Part shown: in pieces, positions 1 through 9,113 of the stretch
Position numbering within the stretch: position 1 is the first letter of the stretch
Layout of the letters: every line of letters begins with the position of its first letter
Origin: Pseudomonas pudica
GTDB taxonomy: Bacteria > Pseudomonadota > Gammaproteobacteria > Pseudomonadales > Pseudomonadaceae
Reading direction: 5' to 3'
NCBI RefSeq assembly: GCF_015680405.1
Contig: NZ_JADLJS010000007.1
Span: forward strand, 158,059-222,058
DNA length: 64,000 nt
Notes under the pieces: model-generated
What the model saw: only the letters and a program-made list of their open reading frames with translations
The model's database searches: none
Told to the model about the DNA's origin: nothing
Position numbers and translations under genes: made by a program

Positions 1-660
1 GGAGCGGCGGATGGCTTCGGTCAGCGCCACCGGGTCGAGGGCGCGCAACGCCTGCATATTGTCCTCGAGCCAGGCGAGGAATGGCTTGTCGCAGATCAGG
101 CCGTACTTGATCACTTCGGCCAGGCCTGCGGACAGCTCGCGCGCCGGCAGAGTCTTGAGGCTGGTGGTATCGATCAGCACCGCATTGGGCTGGTAGAAGG
201 CACCGACCATGTTCTTGCCCAGCGGGTGGTTGATACCGGTCTTGCCGCCAACCGAAGAGTCGACCTGGGACAGCAGGGTGGTCGGCACCTGAATGAAGTC
301 GACGCCGCGCTGGTAGCAGGCGGCAGCGAAGCCGGCCATGTCACCGATCACGCCACCACCCAGGGCAACCACGGTGGTGCGGCGGTCGTGCCGTGCAGTC
401 AGCAGGCCATCGAAGATCAGTTGCAGGGTTTCCCAGTTCTTGTGGGCTTCACCATCAGGCAAAACCACCGGCAGCACCGAATAGGCACCCAGGGTCTTGC
501 TCAGGCGTTCGAGATACAGGGGCGCGACGGTCTCGTTGGAAACGATGGCAACCTGCCGCCCGGCGATGTGCGGCGCCAGCAGCTCGGGCTGGTCCAGCAG
601 GCCTTCGCCAATGTAGATCGGGTAGCTACGCTCGCCCAGGTCGACCTTTAGTGTCTGCAT
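1..660 (-). CDS. aroB: 3-dehydroquinate synthase, C-terminal part missing
   Basis: Converts DAHP to 3-dehydroquinate, the second step of the shikimate pathway, in the cytoplasm with NAD and a divalent metal. The first 220 residues are present; the rest lies beyond the window start. The product opens [20 protein letters not shown]. The NAD-binding loop [11 protein letters not shown] is at residues 101-111 and the conserved [19 protein letters not shown] block follows at about 124-142. It lies 96 nt downstream of aroK on the same strand, the usual aroK-aroB order behind the pil operon. Identification is very secure; only the truncation by the window edge limits it. Confidence 0.98.
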   Translation of the reverse strand, partial: MQTLKVDLGERSYPIYIGEGLLDQPELLAPHIAGRQVAIVSNETVAPLYLERLSKTLGAYSVLPVVLPDGEAHKNWETLQLIFDGLLTARHDRRTTVVALGGGVIGDMAGFAAACYQRGVDFIQVPTTLLSQVDSSVGGKTGINHPLGKNMVGAFYQPNAVLIDTTSLKTLPARELSAGLAEVIKYGLICDKPFLAWLEDNMQALRALDPVALTEAIRRS

Positions 661-756
661 GTATCCCCACAATGTACTTGGGCGCGGCGCCGTTCGGGCA
701 CCCGCGCGGTAACGTTGAACCTCGCCTCGGCGCTGGTGGCCGAGAATAGTCCCGGG

Positions 757-1275
757 CTAACGGGGCGGCAACTGCTGCAAGCGCTCGAGAATATCGATCA
801 CCACCATGCGTGGCGGCCGCTCGTCGGTTTCCACCACCAGGTCGGCGATCTCACGATAAAGCGGGTCACGGGTTTCCAGCAGGGCGCGCAACGTCGCCTC
901 GGGGTTGGCGGTGCGCAGCAGGGGGCGATTACGATCGCGCGCGGTGCGGCCAACCTGCTGTTCCACAGAAGCATGCAGATAGATCACCCGGCCACCCTTG
1001 TGCAGGGCCTGGCGGTTGGCTTCGCGCATTACCGCGCCACCGCCGGTCGCCAGGACCACGCCGTCGAGTGCGCACAGCTCGGCGATCATCGCCTGCTCAC
1101 GGTCACGGAAACCCGGCTCGCCTTCCTTGTCGAAAATCCACGGGATGTTGGCACCGCATCGCAGTTCGATTTCCTTGTCGGAATCCTTGAACAGCAAGCG
1201 CAGCTCTTTGGCCAATAGGCGTCCGATGGTGCTTTTACCAGCGCCCATGGGTCCCACAAGTATCAAATTTCGCAC
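757..1275 (-). CDS. aroK: shikimate kinase I
   Basis: Phosphorylates shikimate to shikimate 3-phosphate with ATP. The 172-residue product begins [16 protein letters not shown], with the P-loop GPMGAGKS at residues 8-15, the substrate-binding FKDSDKEIE stretch near residues 29-37, an FRD arginine near 57 and the GGG loop (ATGGGAVM) near 80. Length is normal for the family. The start lies only 4 nt after the pilQ stop, so it is very probably cotranscribed with the pilus genes and with aroB downstream. Certain assignment. Confidence 0.98.
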   Translation of the reverse strand: MRNLILVGPMGAGKSTIGRLLAKELRLLFKDSDKEIELRCGANIPWIFDKEGEPGFRDREQAMIAELCALDGVVLATGGGAVMREANRQALHKGGRVIYLHASVEQQVGRTARDRNRPLLRTANPEATLRALLETRDPLYREIADLVVETDERPPRMVVIDILERLQQLPPR

Positions 1276-1279
1276 AGAA

Positions 1280-2548
1280 TCAACGACTCACAGCAATCGC
1301 CTGGTCACTCATGATACGCGGAGTCAGGAAGACCAGCAGCTCGGATTTTTTCTCTTGTAATGCATCGCGTCGAAACAGCCGCCCAACATACGGCAGATCG
1401 CCGAAAAATGGCACCTTGTCGACCACATTGTTTTGCGAAGTCGAGTACACGCCACCGATAACGATCGTTTCACCGTCCACCACGCGAACCTTGGCATTGA
1501 CCTCGTTCTTGCGGATCGGTGGTACGTTGTTCAAGGCATTGACGTAATCCGGCTCGTCCTTGGTCACCCTGACGGTCATGATTACCTTGTTGTCCGGGGT
1601 GATCTGCGGGGTCACCTCCAGCGACAGCGAGGCTTCGCGGAACGCTACCGAGGTTGCGCCGCTTTTGCTGGTTTCCTGGTACGGCACCTCGGTACCCTTG
1701 AGAATCCTGGCCGTTTCCTTGTCAGCCGTGACCACCTTGGGCTGCGAAATGATTTCGCCGTTGCCGCTCTTTTCCATGGCACTGAGTTCCAGGTCGAGCA
1801 GCACGTCGCCACGCAGCACGCCCAGGCCGATACTGCCGCCCACCCGCTCCACCCCGAGATCGACGAACAGGCCCTTGCCCGGCCGAGGGTCCTCAATGTA
1901 AAGCGGCCCACCCCAGCGCACCCCCAGGCTTTTTTCGTAATCGACATTGGCTTCGACGATACGCGCCTCGATCGCTACCTGGCGCACCGGCACATCCAGT
2001 TGCTCCACCAGTTGCCTCAGCTCGGCAAGGCGGTCGGCCGGCTGGTGCACCACCAGCGTGTTGGTGCGCTCATCGACACTGAGGCTGCCCCGACCGGTGA
2101 GGATGCCGTCATCCGCCAGGCTCGCCAGCAGCAGCTCCGCAAGTTCGGCGGCCTTGGCGTGATGGATGGGCAACAGCTCTCGGCGCAACGGCTGCAACCG
2201 CGCATCCAGCGCCTGACCCACACGGGCATCGACAGACTGCGCGGCGAACTCGGCCGCAGGCGCCACAAGCAGCACATTACCCTCCTGGCGCCGGGCCAGG
2301 CCCTTGCTGCGCAGCACCAGGTCCAGCGCCTGGTCCCATGGCACATCCTGCAAGCGCAAGGTGACGCTACCCTGCACGGCATCGCTGGCGACCAGGTTTA
2401 CCCCGGCATAGTCAGCCAGCACCTGCAGCACCGAGCGCACTTCCACATCCTGGAAGTTCAGCGAAAGAGGCTCACCCTGGTAGGGCGTCGCCGACGCCAG
2501 CGGGACCGGCAGCAGGGCTGCCAGCATCCATTTCATCAATGTTTTCAT
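1280..2548 (-). CDS. pilQ: type IV pilus secretin PilQ, short form
   Basis: Outer-membrane secretin through which type IV pili or related fibres pass. The 422-residue product has a Sec signal peptide ([20 protein letters not shown], cleavage after ASA), an STN/secretin N0-like domain at about 25-110, one N1 ring domain at about 125-200 and the secretin domain ending in a [18 protein letters not shown] signature and [12 protein letters not shown]. It is much shorter than the roughly 700-residue P. aeruginosa PilQ and has no room for AMIN domains. The ATG was chosen because CGGAGG lies about 10 nt upstream and a signal peptide follows directly; this start sits 77 nt inside the upstream pilO-pilP gene. 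Whether it forms working pili cannot be judged from sequence. Confidence 0.93.
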   Translation of the reverse strand: MKTLMKWMLAALLPVPLASATPYQGEPLSLNFQDVEVRSVLQVLADYAGVNLVASDAVQGSVTLRLQDVPWDQALDLVLRSKGLARRQEGNVLLVAPAAEFAAQSVDARVGQALDARLQPLRRELLPIHHAKAAELAELLLASLADDGILTGRGSLSVDERTNTLVVHQPADRLAELRQLVEQLDVPVRQVAIEARIVEANVDYEKSLGVRWGGPLYIEDPRPGKGLFVDLGVERVGGSIGLGVLRGDVLLDLELSAMEKSGNGEIISQPKVVTADKETARILKGTEVPYQETSKSGATSVAFREASLSLEVTPQITPDNKVIMTVRVTKDEPDYVNALNNVPPIRKNEVNAKVRVVDGETIVIGGVYSTSQNNVVDKVPFFGDLPYVGRLFRRDALQEKKSELLVFLTPRIMSDQAIAVSR

Positions 2549-3488
2549 CGTCGTCCGGGGCCTCCGTGCCCAAGTGCTTTGCGAGCGTGATGAACGCCGT
2601 ACGTTCATGCCACTCCCCTGCGATGAACAGCCGTTCGAGTACTTCGACCTGGGCTTGATCAACCCTCGCCACCACCCCCTGGTCACGCCCGACTCGGTCC
2701 CCAGGGCGCACGCGATAGAGTCTGCCAGCAGCCACCAGCAGTGCTTCGTGTTCCGCCCCACGCGACAGGCTGCCGACCATCTCCAGTTGCGCCAAAGGCA
2801 CGCCGGCCAACCCGCTGACCGTCAATCGCTTCGCCCCAGGCGCAAACGGGTCGACTGGCGGCGCTGCCATCACGCCCCTGGCTGGCATGCGCGCATACAT
2901 CGCAGGCTCCGGCACTGGCGCCAGCGCCTGAAAGGCATCAACCCGCAACTGCAGGCGCAGCAGGCCAGGCTTGCCATCTACTGCAGCCAGCTGCAGGTCA
3001 CCACTGCGTAGCACACGCGCCTGGCCCAGCCAGTCGCCCAGCCACTGACGCAGGGCCGCGTAACGCCCCACCACCTGAAGCTCCAGCGGCACCTTGCGAA
3101 AGCCGGCCTGCTGTTCGTCTTCATGTACATCGAAGCGCTCGATGAGCAAGCCGTGCGCATGGCCCGACGCCGCCAGGCGCTCGAGCAGGTCACTCATGCC
3201 CTCCCCGGCTGCCAGGTGCCAGTACGCCTCCCGCAAGCGTCGCTCGGCAACGGCCACAGACGCGTGGAGTTGCTCCAGCTCGGCCAGCTGCACCTCGCCG
3301 GCTGAATGCTGCTCGTGCAACTCGGCATGCCGAGCCTCCTCCCGCGCCTGCTGCTGCAGTGCTGCAGGGAGAAGTATGGCGCAGCCCAGGCCGAACAACG
3401 CCAAGGCCACCAGCACGGGCGCCAGCTGCCTGAAGCGGCTGGAGCGCTCGGCCACGGCCAACCAGCCGAGCACCTGCGCAGCATTCAC
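2472..3488 (-). CDS. fused PilO-PilP type IV pilus alignment protein
   Basis: The 338-residue product combines two proteins that are separate in P. aeruginosa. The N-terminal part has a single membrane helix (about residues 23-43), a coiled-coil stretch rich in Glu/Ala/Gln (50-90) and a PilO-like ferredoxin fold region (about 95-185). From about 205 a PilP-like domain follows (PVDPFAP, then LEMVGSL, ALLVAAGRLYRVRPGD and a W-E-R near the end). PilO and PilP bridge the PilMN inner-membrane complex to the PilQ secretin. The PilP lipobox is absent, as expected when PilO supplies the anchor. The start overlaps the pilN stop by 4 nt (ATGA). The acidic tail after about residue 305 is encoded by the DNA that also starts pilQ. 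The fusion is read from one uninterrupted frame; a sequencing error cannot be fully excluded. Confidence 0.88.
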   Translation of the reverse strand: MNAAQVLGWLAVAERSSRFRQLAPVLVALALFGLGCAILLPAALQQQAREEARHAELHEQHSAGEVQLAELEQLHASVAVAERRLREAYWHLAAGEGMSDLLERLAASGHAHGLLIERFDVHEDEQQAGFRKVPLELQVVGRYAALRQWLGDWLGQARVLRSGDLQLAAVDGKPGLLRLQLRVDAFQALAPVPEPAMYARMPARGVMAAPPVDPFAPGAKRLTVSGLAGVPLAQLEMVGSLSRGAEHEALLVAAGRLYRVRPGDRVGRDQGVVARVDQAQVEVLERLFIAGEWHERTAFITLAKHLGTEAPDDDENIDEMDAGSPAAGPAGVGDALPG

Positions 3489-4021
3489 GACCAGAACGCC
3501 GAAACGCGCGCACCCAGCAGGAATTCATCGCCGCCCGGCAGGCTCCTGATGCGCTTGAGCTCCAGACCGACCAGCGCGCCGGAGCGGCTCAGGTCACGCA
3601 TGAACTGCGCGACCACGGCGCCCGAGGTGGCCAGCCCGGTCATCTGCAGGTTGCCGTCTTCCAGGCTGAGGTCGAGCAATTGCACACCCACTGGCAACGC
3701 CCGCTCGAGGTCAGCGAACACCCCGGCCAGCACATCCTGGTGGGCACGCAGGCCCTCCAGCGCCACCGCACGTGCCAGTAGCGCCTCGTGCTGCGCACGC
3801 ACATCGGCCAGCGGCTGCAATTGTTCGCCCAACACCTCAAGTGCTGCCTGGTGTCGGGTATTGGCCAGCGCCTGCTGCTGCCCGCGCTGGCGGGCCAGCT
3901 GGTCGACCAGCGTCACGCCACACAGGGCCAGCAGCGCTCCGGCGACCAGCTGCCTTCGAAAAGACCGCAACGCGGCCTGGCGTTGCCGTTCGCGCCAAGG
4001 CAGAAGATTCAGCCGCATCAT
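3485..4021 (-). CDS. pilN: type IV pilus assembly protein PilN
   Basis: Inner-membrane bitopic protein of the pilus alignment complex. The 178-residue product begins MMRLNLLPWRERQRQ; the N-terminal NLLPWRE motif is the cytoplasmic segment that docks into PilM in this family. One membrane helix follows (about 23-41), then a coiled-coil region and a periplasmic ferredoxin-like domain. Two ATGs occur in tandem (4021 and 4018); the first is preceded by GGGAGG at a good distance, and both overlap the pilM stop. The 3' end overlaps the pilO-pilP start by 4 nt, so the cluster is translationally coupled. Confidence 0.93.
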   Translation of the reverse strand: MMRLNLLPWRERQRQAALRSFRRQLVAGALLALCGVTLVDQLARQRGQQQALANTRHQAALEVLGEQLQPLADVRAQHEALLARAVALEGLRAHQDVLAGVFADLERALPVGVQLLDLSLEDGNLQMTGLATSGAVVAQFMRDLSRSGALVGLELKRIRSLPGGDEFLLGARVSAFWS

Positions 4022-4899
4022 CGGCGCAACCCTCCCAGAGCCAGGGCGCACGCCAGGATCATCGCGCCATCGACATGTTCCAGGCGCGCCAGATCGGGTA
4101 CCAGGCGACACGGCAGGTTCAACCGAGAGCCGAGGCTCTGCAACTGCCCCGGTTCGATAGGGGAACGGCTGGCAATCAACAGGCAATCGGGCAAAGGCTC
4201 ACTGGCGAGCAAGGCCAGCAGGCGCTCCGGCAGCGCTCCCGCTATCGTCGACAGGCCCAGGCTCAGCTCACGCCGCTGCTGAGGCCGGCCCGACTGCCAG
4301 CCATGAAGGGTGGTGCTTTGCGCCTCGATACGCAGCAGCGCCGAGCGCTGCTGCCTGTCCAGTGGCAGCATGCGCCCCAAGGCAATGCTGTCGACCTCCA
4401 CGGCCTCCAGTTGCAACCCGGCCTCCTCGATGATGCTTTCAAGTGGCGCCAGTGCACTCTGCCGGCACGCAGCTACCATCACCTCAGCGCAGCCTGGCTC
4501 GACGCTAGAGCCTCCCAGAACCTGAAAATCCAGGGCCAGGTCTTCCAGCGGAAATGGAAACAGCCGTTCGGCGTCAGCCAGCAACTGCGCCTCCATTTCT
4601 GGCCCACCCTGTTCCACCGGCAGATGGCACACTTTGCAGATCACCTGGTTGCCCGGCAGTGCCAGCGCGACCCTGCGCTGCCTGAGGCCGCTGCGTCGGT
4701 AGGCCCGCCTCAAGGCAGCCGCCACGGCGCCAGGTTCTGCCACCCAATCACTGCCAGCCGGTGATTCGAACGGTTCTTGTACCGAGGCAAGCACCCGGCA
4801 GCGCCGGTTACGCCGCTGCAATTGCACAATCCGAACGGAGTCAGGGGCAATTTCCACCCCCAAGAGTGAACCGGCATCCTTGCCGAAGCGTCCTAGCAT
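4018..4899 (-). CDS. pilM: type IV pilus assembly ATPase-like protein PilM
   Basis: Cytoplasmic actin-fold protein that binds the PilN N-terminus. The 293-residue product starts MLGRFGKDAGSLLGVEIAPD, with the GVEI-D-SVR phosphate-1 strand typical of PilM, and has the LALPGNQVICK and LFPFPLEDLALDF blocks characteristic of the family. It is shorter than the roughly 354-residue P. aeruginosa protein. First gene of the pil operon, divergent from ponA across a 204-nt spacer, the arrangement seen in many pseudomonads. Confidence 0.92.
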   Translation of the reverse strand: MLGRFGKDAGSLLGVEIAPDSVRIVQLQRRNRRCRVLASVQEPFESPAGSDWVAEPGAVAAALRRAYRRSGLRQRRVALALPGNQVICKVCHLPVEQGGPEMEAQLLADAERLFPFPLEDLALDFQVLGGSSVEPGCAEVMVAACRQSALAPLESIIEEAGLQLEAVEVDSIALGRMLPLDRQQRSALLRIEAQSTTLHGWQSGRPQQRRELSLGLSTIAGALPERLLALLASEPLPDCLLIASRSPIEPGQLQSLGSRLNLPCRLVPDLARLEHVDGAMILACALALGGLRR

Positions 4900-5032
4900 C
4901 GTGGCATCCTTGTTGTCTGTCGCCGCCGTCTGTCGCGACTACCTGCCCCAACCCCGCGACAACACTAGGCCGCGCCGCCCCATCGAGGCGACGGGCAGCC
5001 TGGCCGGTAACCCGGAGAGGCGAAAAAATGCT

Positions 5033-5038
5033 TATAAT
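5033..5038 (+). promoter_or_regulatory. candidate -10 box for ponA
   Basis: A consensus TATAAT lies 66 nt before the ponA start in the 204-nt pilM-ponA divergent spacer. No good -35 hexamer is visible at 16-18 nt upstream, so only the -10 box is called. Confidence 0.45.
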
Positions 5039-5103
5039 GCCCAGCGTTTTTTGGTCCGCCGGACCTGCGTGCAATCCACTCCCAACCTGGACACCGAAAA
5101 GCC

Positions 5104-7557
5104 TTGATACGTCTGCTGAAGTTCTTCTGGTGGTCTTCCGTCGCAGTCATCTGCGCGCTCGTACTCGGTGTGAGCGGTGCGTTTCTGTATCTTAGCCCCA
5201 GCCTGCCCTCGGTCGAATCGCTCAGAAGCATCCAGTTGCAGATCCCCCTCAGGGTGTACAGCAGCGACGGCAAGCTGATTGCCGAGTTTGGCGAAATGCG
5301 TCGCTCGCCGATCCGCTTTGCGGAAATTCCCCCACAATTCATACAGGCGCTTCTGTCAGCCGAGGACGACAATTTCCTCAACCACTACGGTGTCGACCCC
5401 AGCAGCCTGATGCGCGCCGCAACCCAGCTGGTGAAAACCGGCCACATCCAGACCGGCGGCAGCACCATCACCATGCAGGTGGCGAAGAACTTCTTCCTCA
5501 CCAGCGAGCGCAGCTTCTCGCGCAAGACCAACGAAATTCTGCTGGCGCTGCAGATCGAACGTGAGCTGACCAAGGACGAGATCCTCGAGCTGTACGTGAA
5601 CAAGATCTACCTGGGCAACCGCGCGTACGGTATCGATGCCGCTGCGCAGGTGTACTACGGCAAGTCGATCCGCGACGTGAGCCTGGCGCAGATGGCGATG
5701 ATCGCCGGCCTGCCCAAGGCACCCTCTCGCTTCAACCCGCTGGCCAACCCGGTGCGCGCCAAGGAGCGCCGCGACTGGATCCTCGGCCGCATGTACAAGC
5801 TTGGCAAGATCGACGAAGCCAGCTACCAGGCAGCCCTGGCCGAGCCGCTCAACGCCAGCTACCACGTGCCCACGCCTGAAGTGAATGCGCCTTACATCGC
5901 CGAAATGGCCCGCGCCGAAATGGTCGGGCGCTACGGCAGCGACGCCTACACCGAAGGCTTCCGTGTCACCACCACGGTGCCCAGCGACATGCAGGAAATG
6001 GCCAACAAGGCCATCCTCAACGGCCTCTCCGACTACGATGAGCGCCACGGCTACCGCGGCCCCGAAGCACGCTTCCCTGGGCGCACCCAGGCGGCCTGGC
6101 TGCAGGAACTGGGCAAGCAGCGCAGCCTTGGCGGCCTGGAGCCGGCCATCGTCACCCAGGTCGAAAAAACCGGCCTCAAGGTGCTGACCCGCAGCGGCCA
6201 GGAAGAGCTGGTGGCCTGGGACACCATGAAATGGGCACGCCCGTTCATCAATAGCAACTCCCAGGGCCGTGCGCCGCAGTCGCCGGCAGACGTGGCCCAG
6301 GTCGGTGACCTGGTGCGCCTGCAGCGCCTTGAGGATGGCAAGTTCAAGTTCAGCCAGGTGCCTGGCGCGCAGAGCGCGCTGGTCACCCTCGACCCTTACA
6401 ACGGCGCCATCCGCGCCCTGGTCGGCGGCTTCTCGTTCGAGCAGAGCAACTACAACCGCGCCATGCAGGCCAAGCGGCAGCCGGGCTCGAGCTTCAAACC
6501 GTTCATCTACAGCGCCGCCCTGGACAGTGGCTACACCGCATCCAGCCTGGTCAACGATGCACCGATCGTCTTCGTCGACGAGTACCTGGACAAGGTCTGG
6601 CGACCGAAGAACGACACCAACACCTTCCTCGGCCCGATCCGCATGCGCGAAGCGCTGTACAAGTCGCGCAACCTGGTGTCGATCCGCCTGCTGCAGGCCA
6701 TGGGCGTGGACCGCACCATCGACTACATCGCCAAGTTCGGTTTCAACAAGCAGGACCTGCCACGCAACCTGTCGCTGGCACTGGGCACCGCCACCCTGAC
6801 CCCGATGGAAATCGCCACTGGCTGGAGCACCTTTGCCAACGGCGGCTACAAGATCACACCGTACCTGATCGAGCGCATCGAAAGCCGCAGCGGCGAGACG
6901 CTGTTTACCGCCAACCCGGCCCGCGTACCACAAGGTGCAGAGGACCAGGCGGGTGTGGCCGCGCCCGAACAGCCGATCAGCACCGCCGCCATGCCGGGCG
7001 AGGCACCCGCCGCCTTCGGCCAGGTGGCGCCTGCACCGCAGGCGCCGGCTGTGGCCGAGCAGATAGTCGACGGGCGTACCACCTACATCCTCACCAGCAT
7101 GCTGCAGGACGTGATCAAGCGCGGTACCGGCCGCCGGGCGCTGGCCTTGGGCCGCACCGATCTGGCAGGCAAGACCGGTACCACCAACGAATCCAAGGAC
7201 GCCTGGTTCTCCGGCTACAACGCCGACTACGTGACCACCGTCTGGGTCGGTTTCGACCAGCCCGAAACCCTTGGGCGCCGCGAGTACGGCGGCACGGCGG
7301 CACTGCCGATCTGGATGAGCTTCATGGGCGCGGCGCTCAAGGACAAGCCTGCGCATGCGCCAGCAGAGCCGGAAGGCATCCTCAGCCTGCGCGTCGACCC
7401 GGTCAGCGGCCGTGCCGCTTCGCCGAGCACGCCGAATGCCTACTTCGAGCTGTTCAAGGCCGAGGATTCGCCGCCGTCGGTGGACGAACTGGGCACTGGC
7501 GCAGCACCGGGCAGCCCGTTGCCGGCGGATGAAGCGGCGCCGATGGATCTGTTCTGA
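5104..7557 (+). CDS. ponA: penicillin-binding protein 1A
   Basis: Bifunctional inner-membrane peptidoglycan glycosyltransferase and transpeptidase (class A PBP, also called mrcA). 817 residues: a membrane anchor at about 10-32, GT51 domain with the catalytic EDDNFLNHYGVD and GGSTITMQVAKNFFL motifs, an OB-like insert, then the transpeptidase with SxxK in PGSSFKPF, SxN in KSRNLVS and KTG in GKTGTTNE. The reading frame has no ATG where alignment memory places the N-terminus; TTG at 5104 gives MIRLLKFFWW, matching other Pseudomonas PonA proteins, so a TTG start is called with only a weak ribosome site. The tail after KTG is Pro/Ala rich. A strong hairpin terminator follows at 7617. Confidence 0.97.
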   Translation: MIRLLKFFWWSSVAVICALVLGVSGAFLYLSPSLPSVESLRSIQLQIPLRVYSSDGKLIAEFGEMRRSPIRFAEIPPQFIQALLSAEDDNFLNHYGVDPSSLMRAATQLVKTGHIQTGGSTITMQVAKNFFLTSERSFSRKTNEILLALQIERELTKDEILELYVNKIYLGNRAYGIDAAAQVYYGKSIRDVSLAQMAMIAGLPKAPSRFNPLANPVRAKERRDWILGRMYKLGKIDEASYQAALAEPLNASYHVPTPEVNAPYIAEMARAEMVGRYGSDAYTEGFRVTTTVPSDMQEMANKAILNGLSDYDERHGYRGPEARFPGRTQAAWLQELGKQRSLGGLEPAIVTQVEKTGLKVLTRSGQEELVAWDTMKWARPFINSNSQGRAPQSPADVAQVGDLVRLQRLEDGKFKFSQVPGAQSALVTLDPYNGAIRALVGGFSFEQSNYNRAMQAKRQPGSSFKPFIYSAALDSGYTASSLVNDAPIVFVDEYLDKVWRPKNDTNTFLGPIRMREALYKSRNLVSIRLLQAMGVDRTIDYIAKFGFNKQDLPRNLSLALGTATLTPMEIATGWSTFANGGYKITPYLIERIESRSGETLFTANPARVPQGAEDQAGVAAPEQPISTAAMPGEAPAAFGQVAPAPQAPAVAEQIVDGRTTYILTSMLQDVIKRGTGRRALALGRTDLAGKTGTTNESKDAWFSGYNADYVTTVWVGFDQPETLGRREYGGTAALPIWMSFMGAALKDKPAHAPAEPEGILSLRVDPVSGRAASPSTPNAYFELFKAEDSPPSVDELGTGAAPGSPLPADEAAPMDLF

Positions 7558-7616
7558 AGCACAGCGGTTAACGCCGCCCCCTACAAGGGACGGCATCATC
7601 AGTGCAGCGTGTAAAC

Positions 7617-7650
7617 AAAAAGCCCCGGCTCATACGAGCCGGGGCTTTTT
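7617..7650. terminator. bidirectional terminator between ponA and maeB
   Basis: AAAAA, then a perfect 10-bp stem (GCCCCGGCTC / GAGCCGGGGC) with a 4-nt ATAC loop, then TTTTT. The A and T runs let it work for both convergent genes, ponA (plus) and the malic enzyme (minus). Confidence 0.93.
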
Positions 7651-7667
7651 GTGTCGCCAGGCAGCAA

Positions 7668-8936
7668 TCAGCCTTTGAACACGTCATCCACGCTGGTCAG
7701 CGGGTAGTGCTTCGGATACGGCAGGGTAGCCACGCCGGATTCGATGGCGGCCTTGGCCACCGCGTCGGAAACGACGGTGATCAGGCGAGCGTCCAGCGGC
7801 TTCGGAATGATGTACTCACGGCCGAACTCCAGGCCTTCCACGCCGTAGGCCTCGCAGACTTCCTTCGGCACTGGCAGCTTGGCCAGGTCTTTCAGGGCGA
7901 TGGCGGCGGCGATCTTCATTTCTTCGTTGATGCGCTTGGCGCGAACGTCCAGGGCACCACGGAAGATGAACGGGAAGCCCAGTACGTTGTTGACCTGGTT
8001 CGGGTAGTCGGAACGACCGGTAGCCATGATCACGTCGCTGCGAGTGGCGTGCGCCAGCTCAGGCGAGATTTCCGGGTCCGGGTTCGAGCAGGCGAACACG
8101 ATCGGGTTGGCAGCCATCGACTTCAGGCCTTCGGCGCTCAGCAGGTTCGGGCCGGACAGGCCTACGAACACGTCGGCACCGTCGAGGGCGTCAGCCAGGG
8201 TGCGCTTGTCGGTTGCGTGGGCGAACTGCGCCTTGTACTGGTTCAGGTCGTCACGGCCAGCGTGAATCACACCGCTGCGGTCGATCATGTAGATGTTCTC
8301 GACCTTGGCGCCCATGCTCACCAGGAGCTTCATGCAGGAGATCGCGGCAGCGCCGGCACCCAGGCAGACGATCTTGGCGTCTTCCAGCTTCTTGCCGGCG
8401 ATTTCCAGGGCGTTGATCATGCCGGCAGCGGTCACGATGGCAGTACCGTGCTGGTCATCGTGGAATACCGGGATGTCGCACTGTTCGATCAGGGTGCGCT
8501 CGATTTCGAAGCACTCAGGCGCCTTGATGTCTTCGAGGTTGATGCCACCGAAGGTGATCGAGATGCGGCGAACGGTGTCGATGAAAGCCTGTGGGCTTTC
8601 CGATTCCACTTCGATGTCGAACACGTCGATACCAGCGAAACGCTTGAACAGAACACCCTTGCCTTCCATGACAGGCTTGGAAGCCAGTGGGCCAAGGTCA
8701 CCCAGACCGAGGATGGCGGTGCCGTCGGAAATCACCGCAACCAGGTTGCCTTTGCCGGTGTATTTGTAAGCCAGCTCTGGATCACGGCCGATTTCACGCA
8801 CGGGCTCAGCAACACCTGGGCTGTAGGCGAGGGCGAGATCACGGGCGGTGGCGGTGGGCTTGGAGAGCTCGACGCTCAGTTTCCCCGGACGAGGTTGAGC
8901 GTGATATTCGAGAGCGGCGGTTTTCAGGTCTGACAT
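7668..8936 (-). CDS. maeB: NADP-type malic enzyme, short form without PTA domain
   Basis: Oxidative decarboxylation of malate to pyruvate. 422 residues beginning MSDLKTAALEYHAQPRPGKL, with YSPGVAEPVREI near the catalytic Tyr, GDLGPLASKPVMEGKG, the FHDDQHGTAI metal/substrate loop and a nucleotide-binding VCLGAGAAAISCM motif. The phosphotransacetylase-like C-terminal domain found in E. coli MaeB (about 760 residues) is absent. The ATG at 8936 was preferred to a longer frame because it matches family N-termini. It is monocistronic, closed by the terminator at 7617-7650. The cofactor (NADP rather than NAD) is inferred from the family, not visible. Confidence 0.93.
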   Translation of the reverse strand: MSDLKTAALEYHAQPRPGKLSVELSKPTATARDLALAYSPGVAEPVREIGRDPELAYKYTGKGNLVAVISDGTAILGLGDLGPLASKPVMEGKGVLFKRFAGIDVFDIEVESESPQAFIDTVRRISITFGGINLEDIKAPECFEIERTLIEQCDIPVFHDDQHGTAIVTAAGMINALEIAGKKLEDAKIVCLGAGAAAISCMKLLVSMGAKVENIYMIDRSGVIHAGRDDLNQYKAQFAHATDKRTLADALDGADVFVGLSGPNLLSAEGLKSMAANPIVFACSNPDPEISPELAHATRSDVIMATGRSDYPNQVNNVLGFPFIFRGALDVRAKRINEEMKIAAAIALKDLAKLPVPKEVCEAYGVEGLEFGREYIIPKPLDARLITVVSDAVAKAAIESGVATLPYPKHYPLTSVDDVFKG

Positions 8937-9113
8937 GGTGGGCATTCCGCTATTTACTGTTCTGACGGACCGCCGAGGATACGCAAAGAGCCGGGGAGCC
9001 ACAAGACTGGTCGGTCACTTGTGTCAAGGCCTTTAGCCTACGACTTTACGCTATAACCCACGGGGCATACGCCTCACAGTGTGTACAATTTAATAGCGAA
9101 ATGTCTACATCTT

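Noticed and set aside
5356..7599. Long minus-strand open frame of more than 700 codons opposite ponA
   Set aside because: It is fully antisense to an unmistakable PBP1A gene, has a low-complexity composition rich in Gly, Val, His and Arg, and no ribosome site or family motif. GC-rich third positions create such frames.
7602..8933. Plus-strand open frame of more than 400 codons opposite the malic enzyme gene
   Set aside because: Antisense shadow of maeB; starts inside the terminator hairpin and has no recognisable protein.
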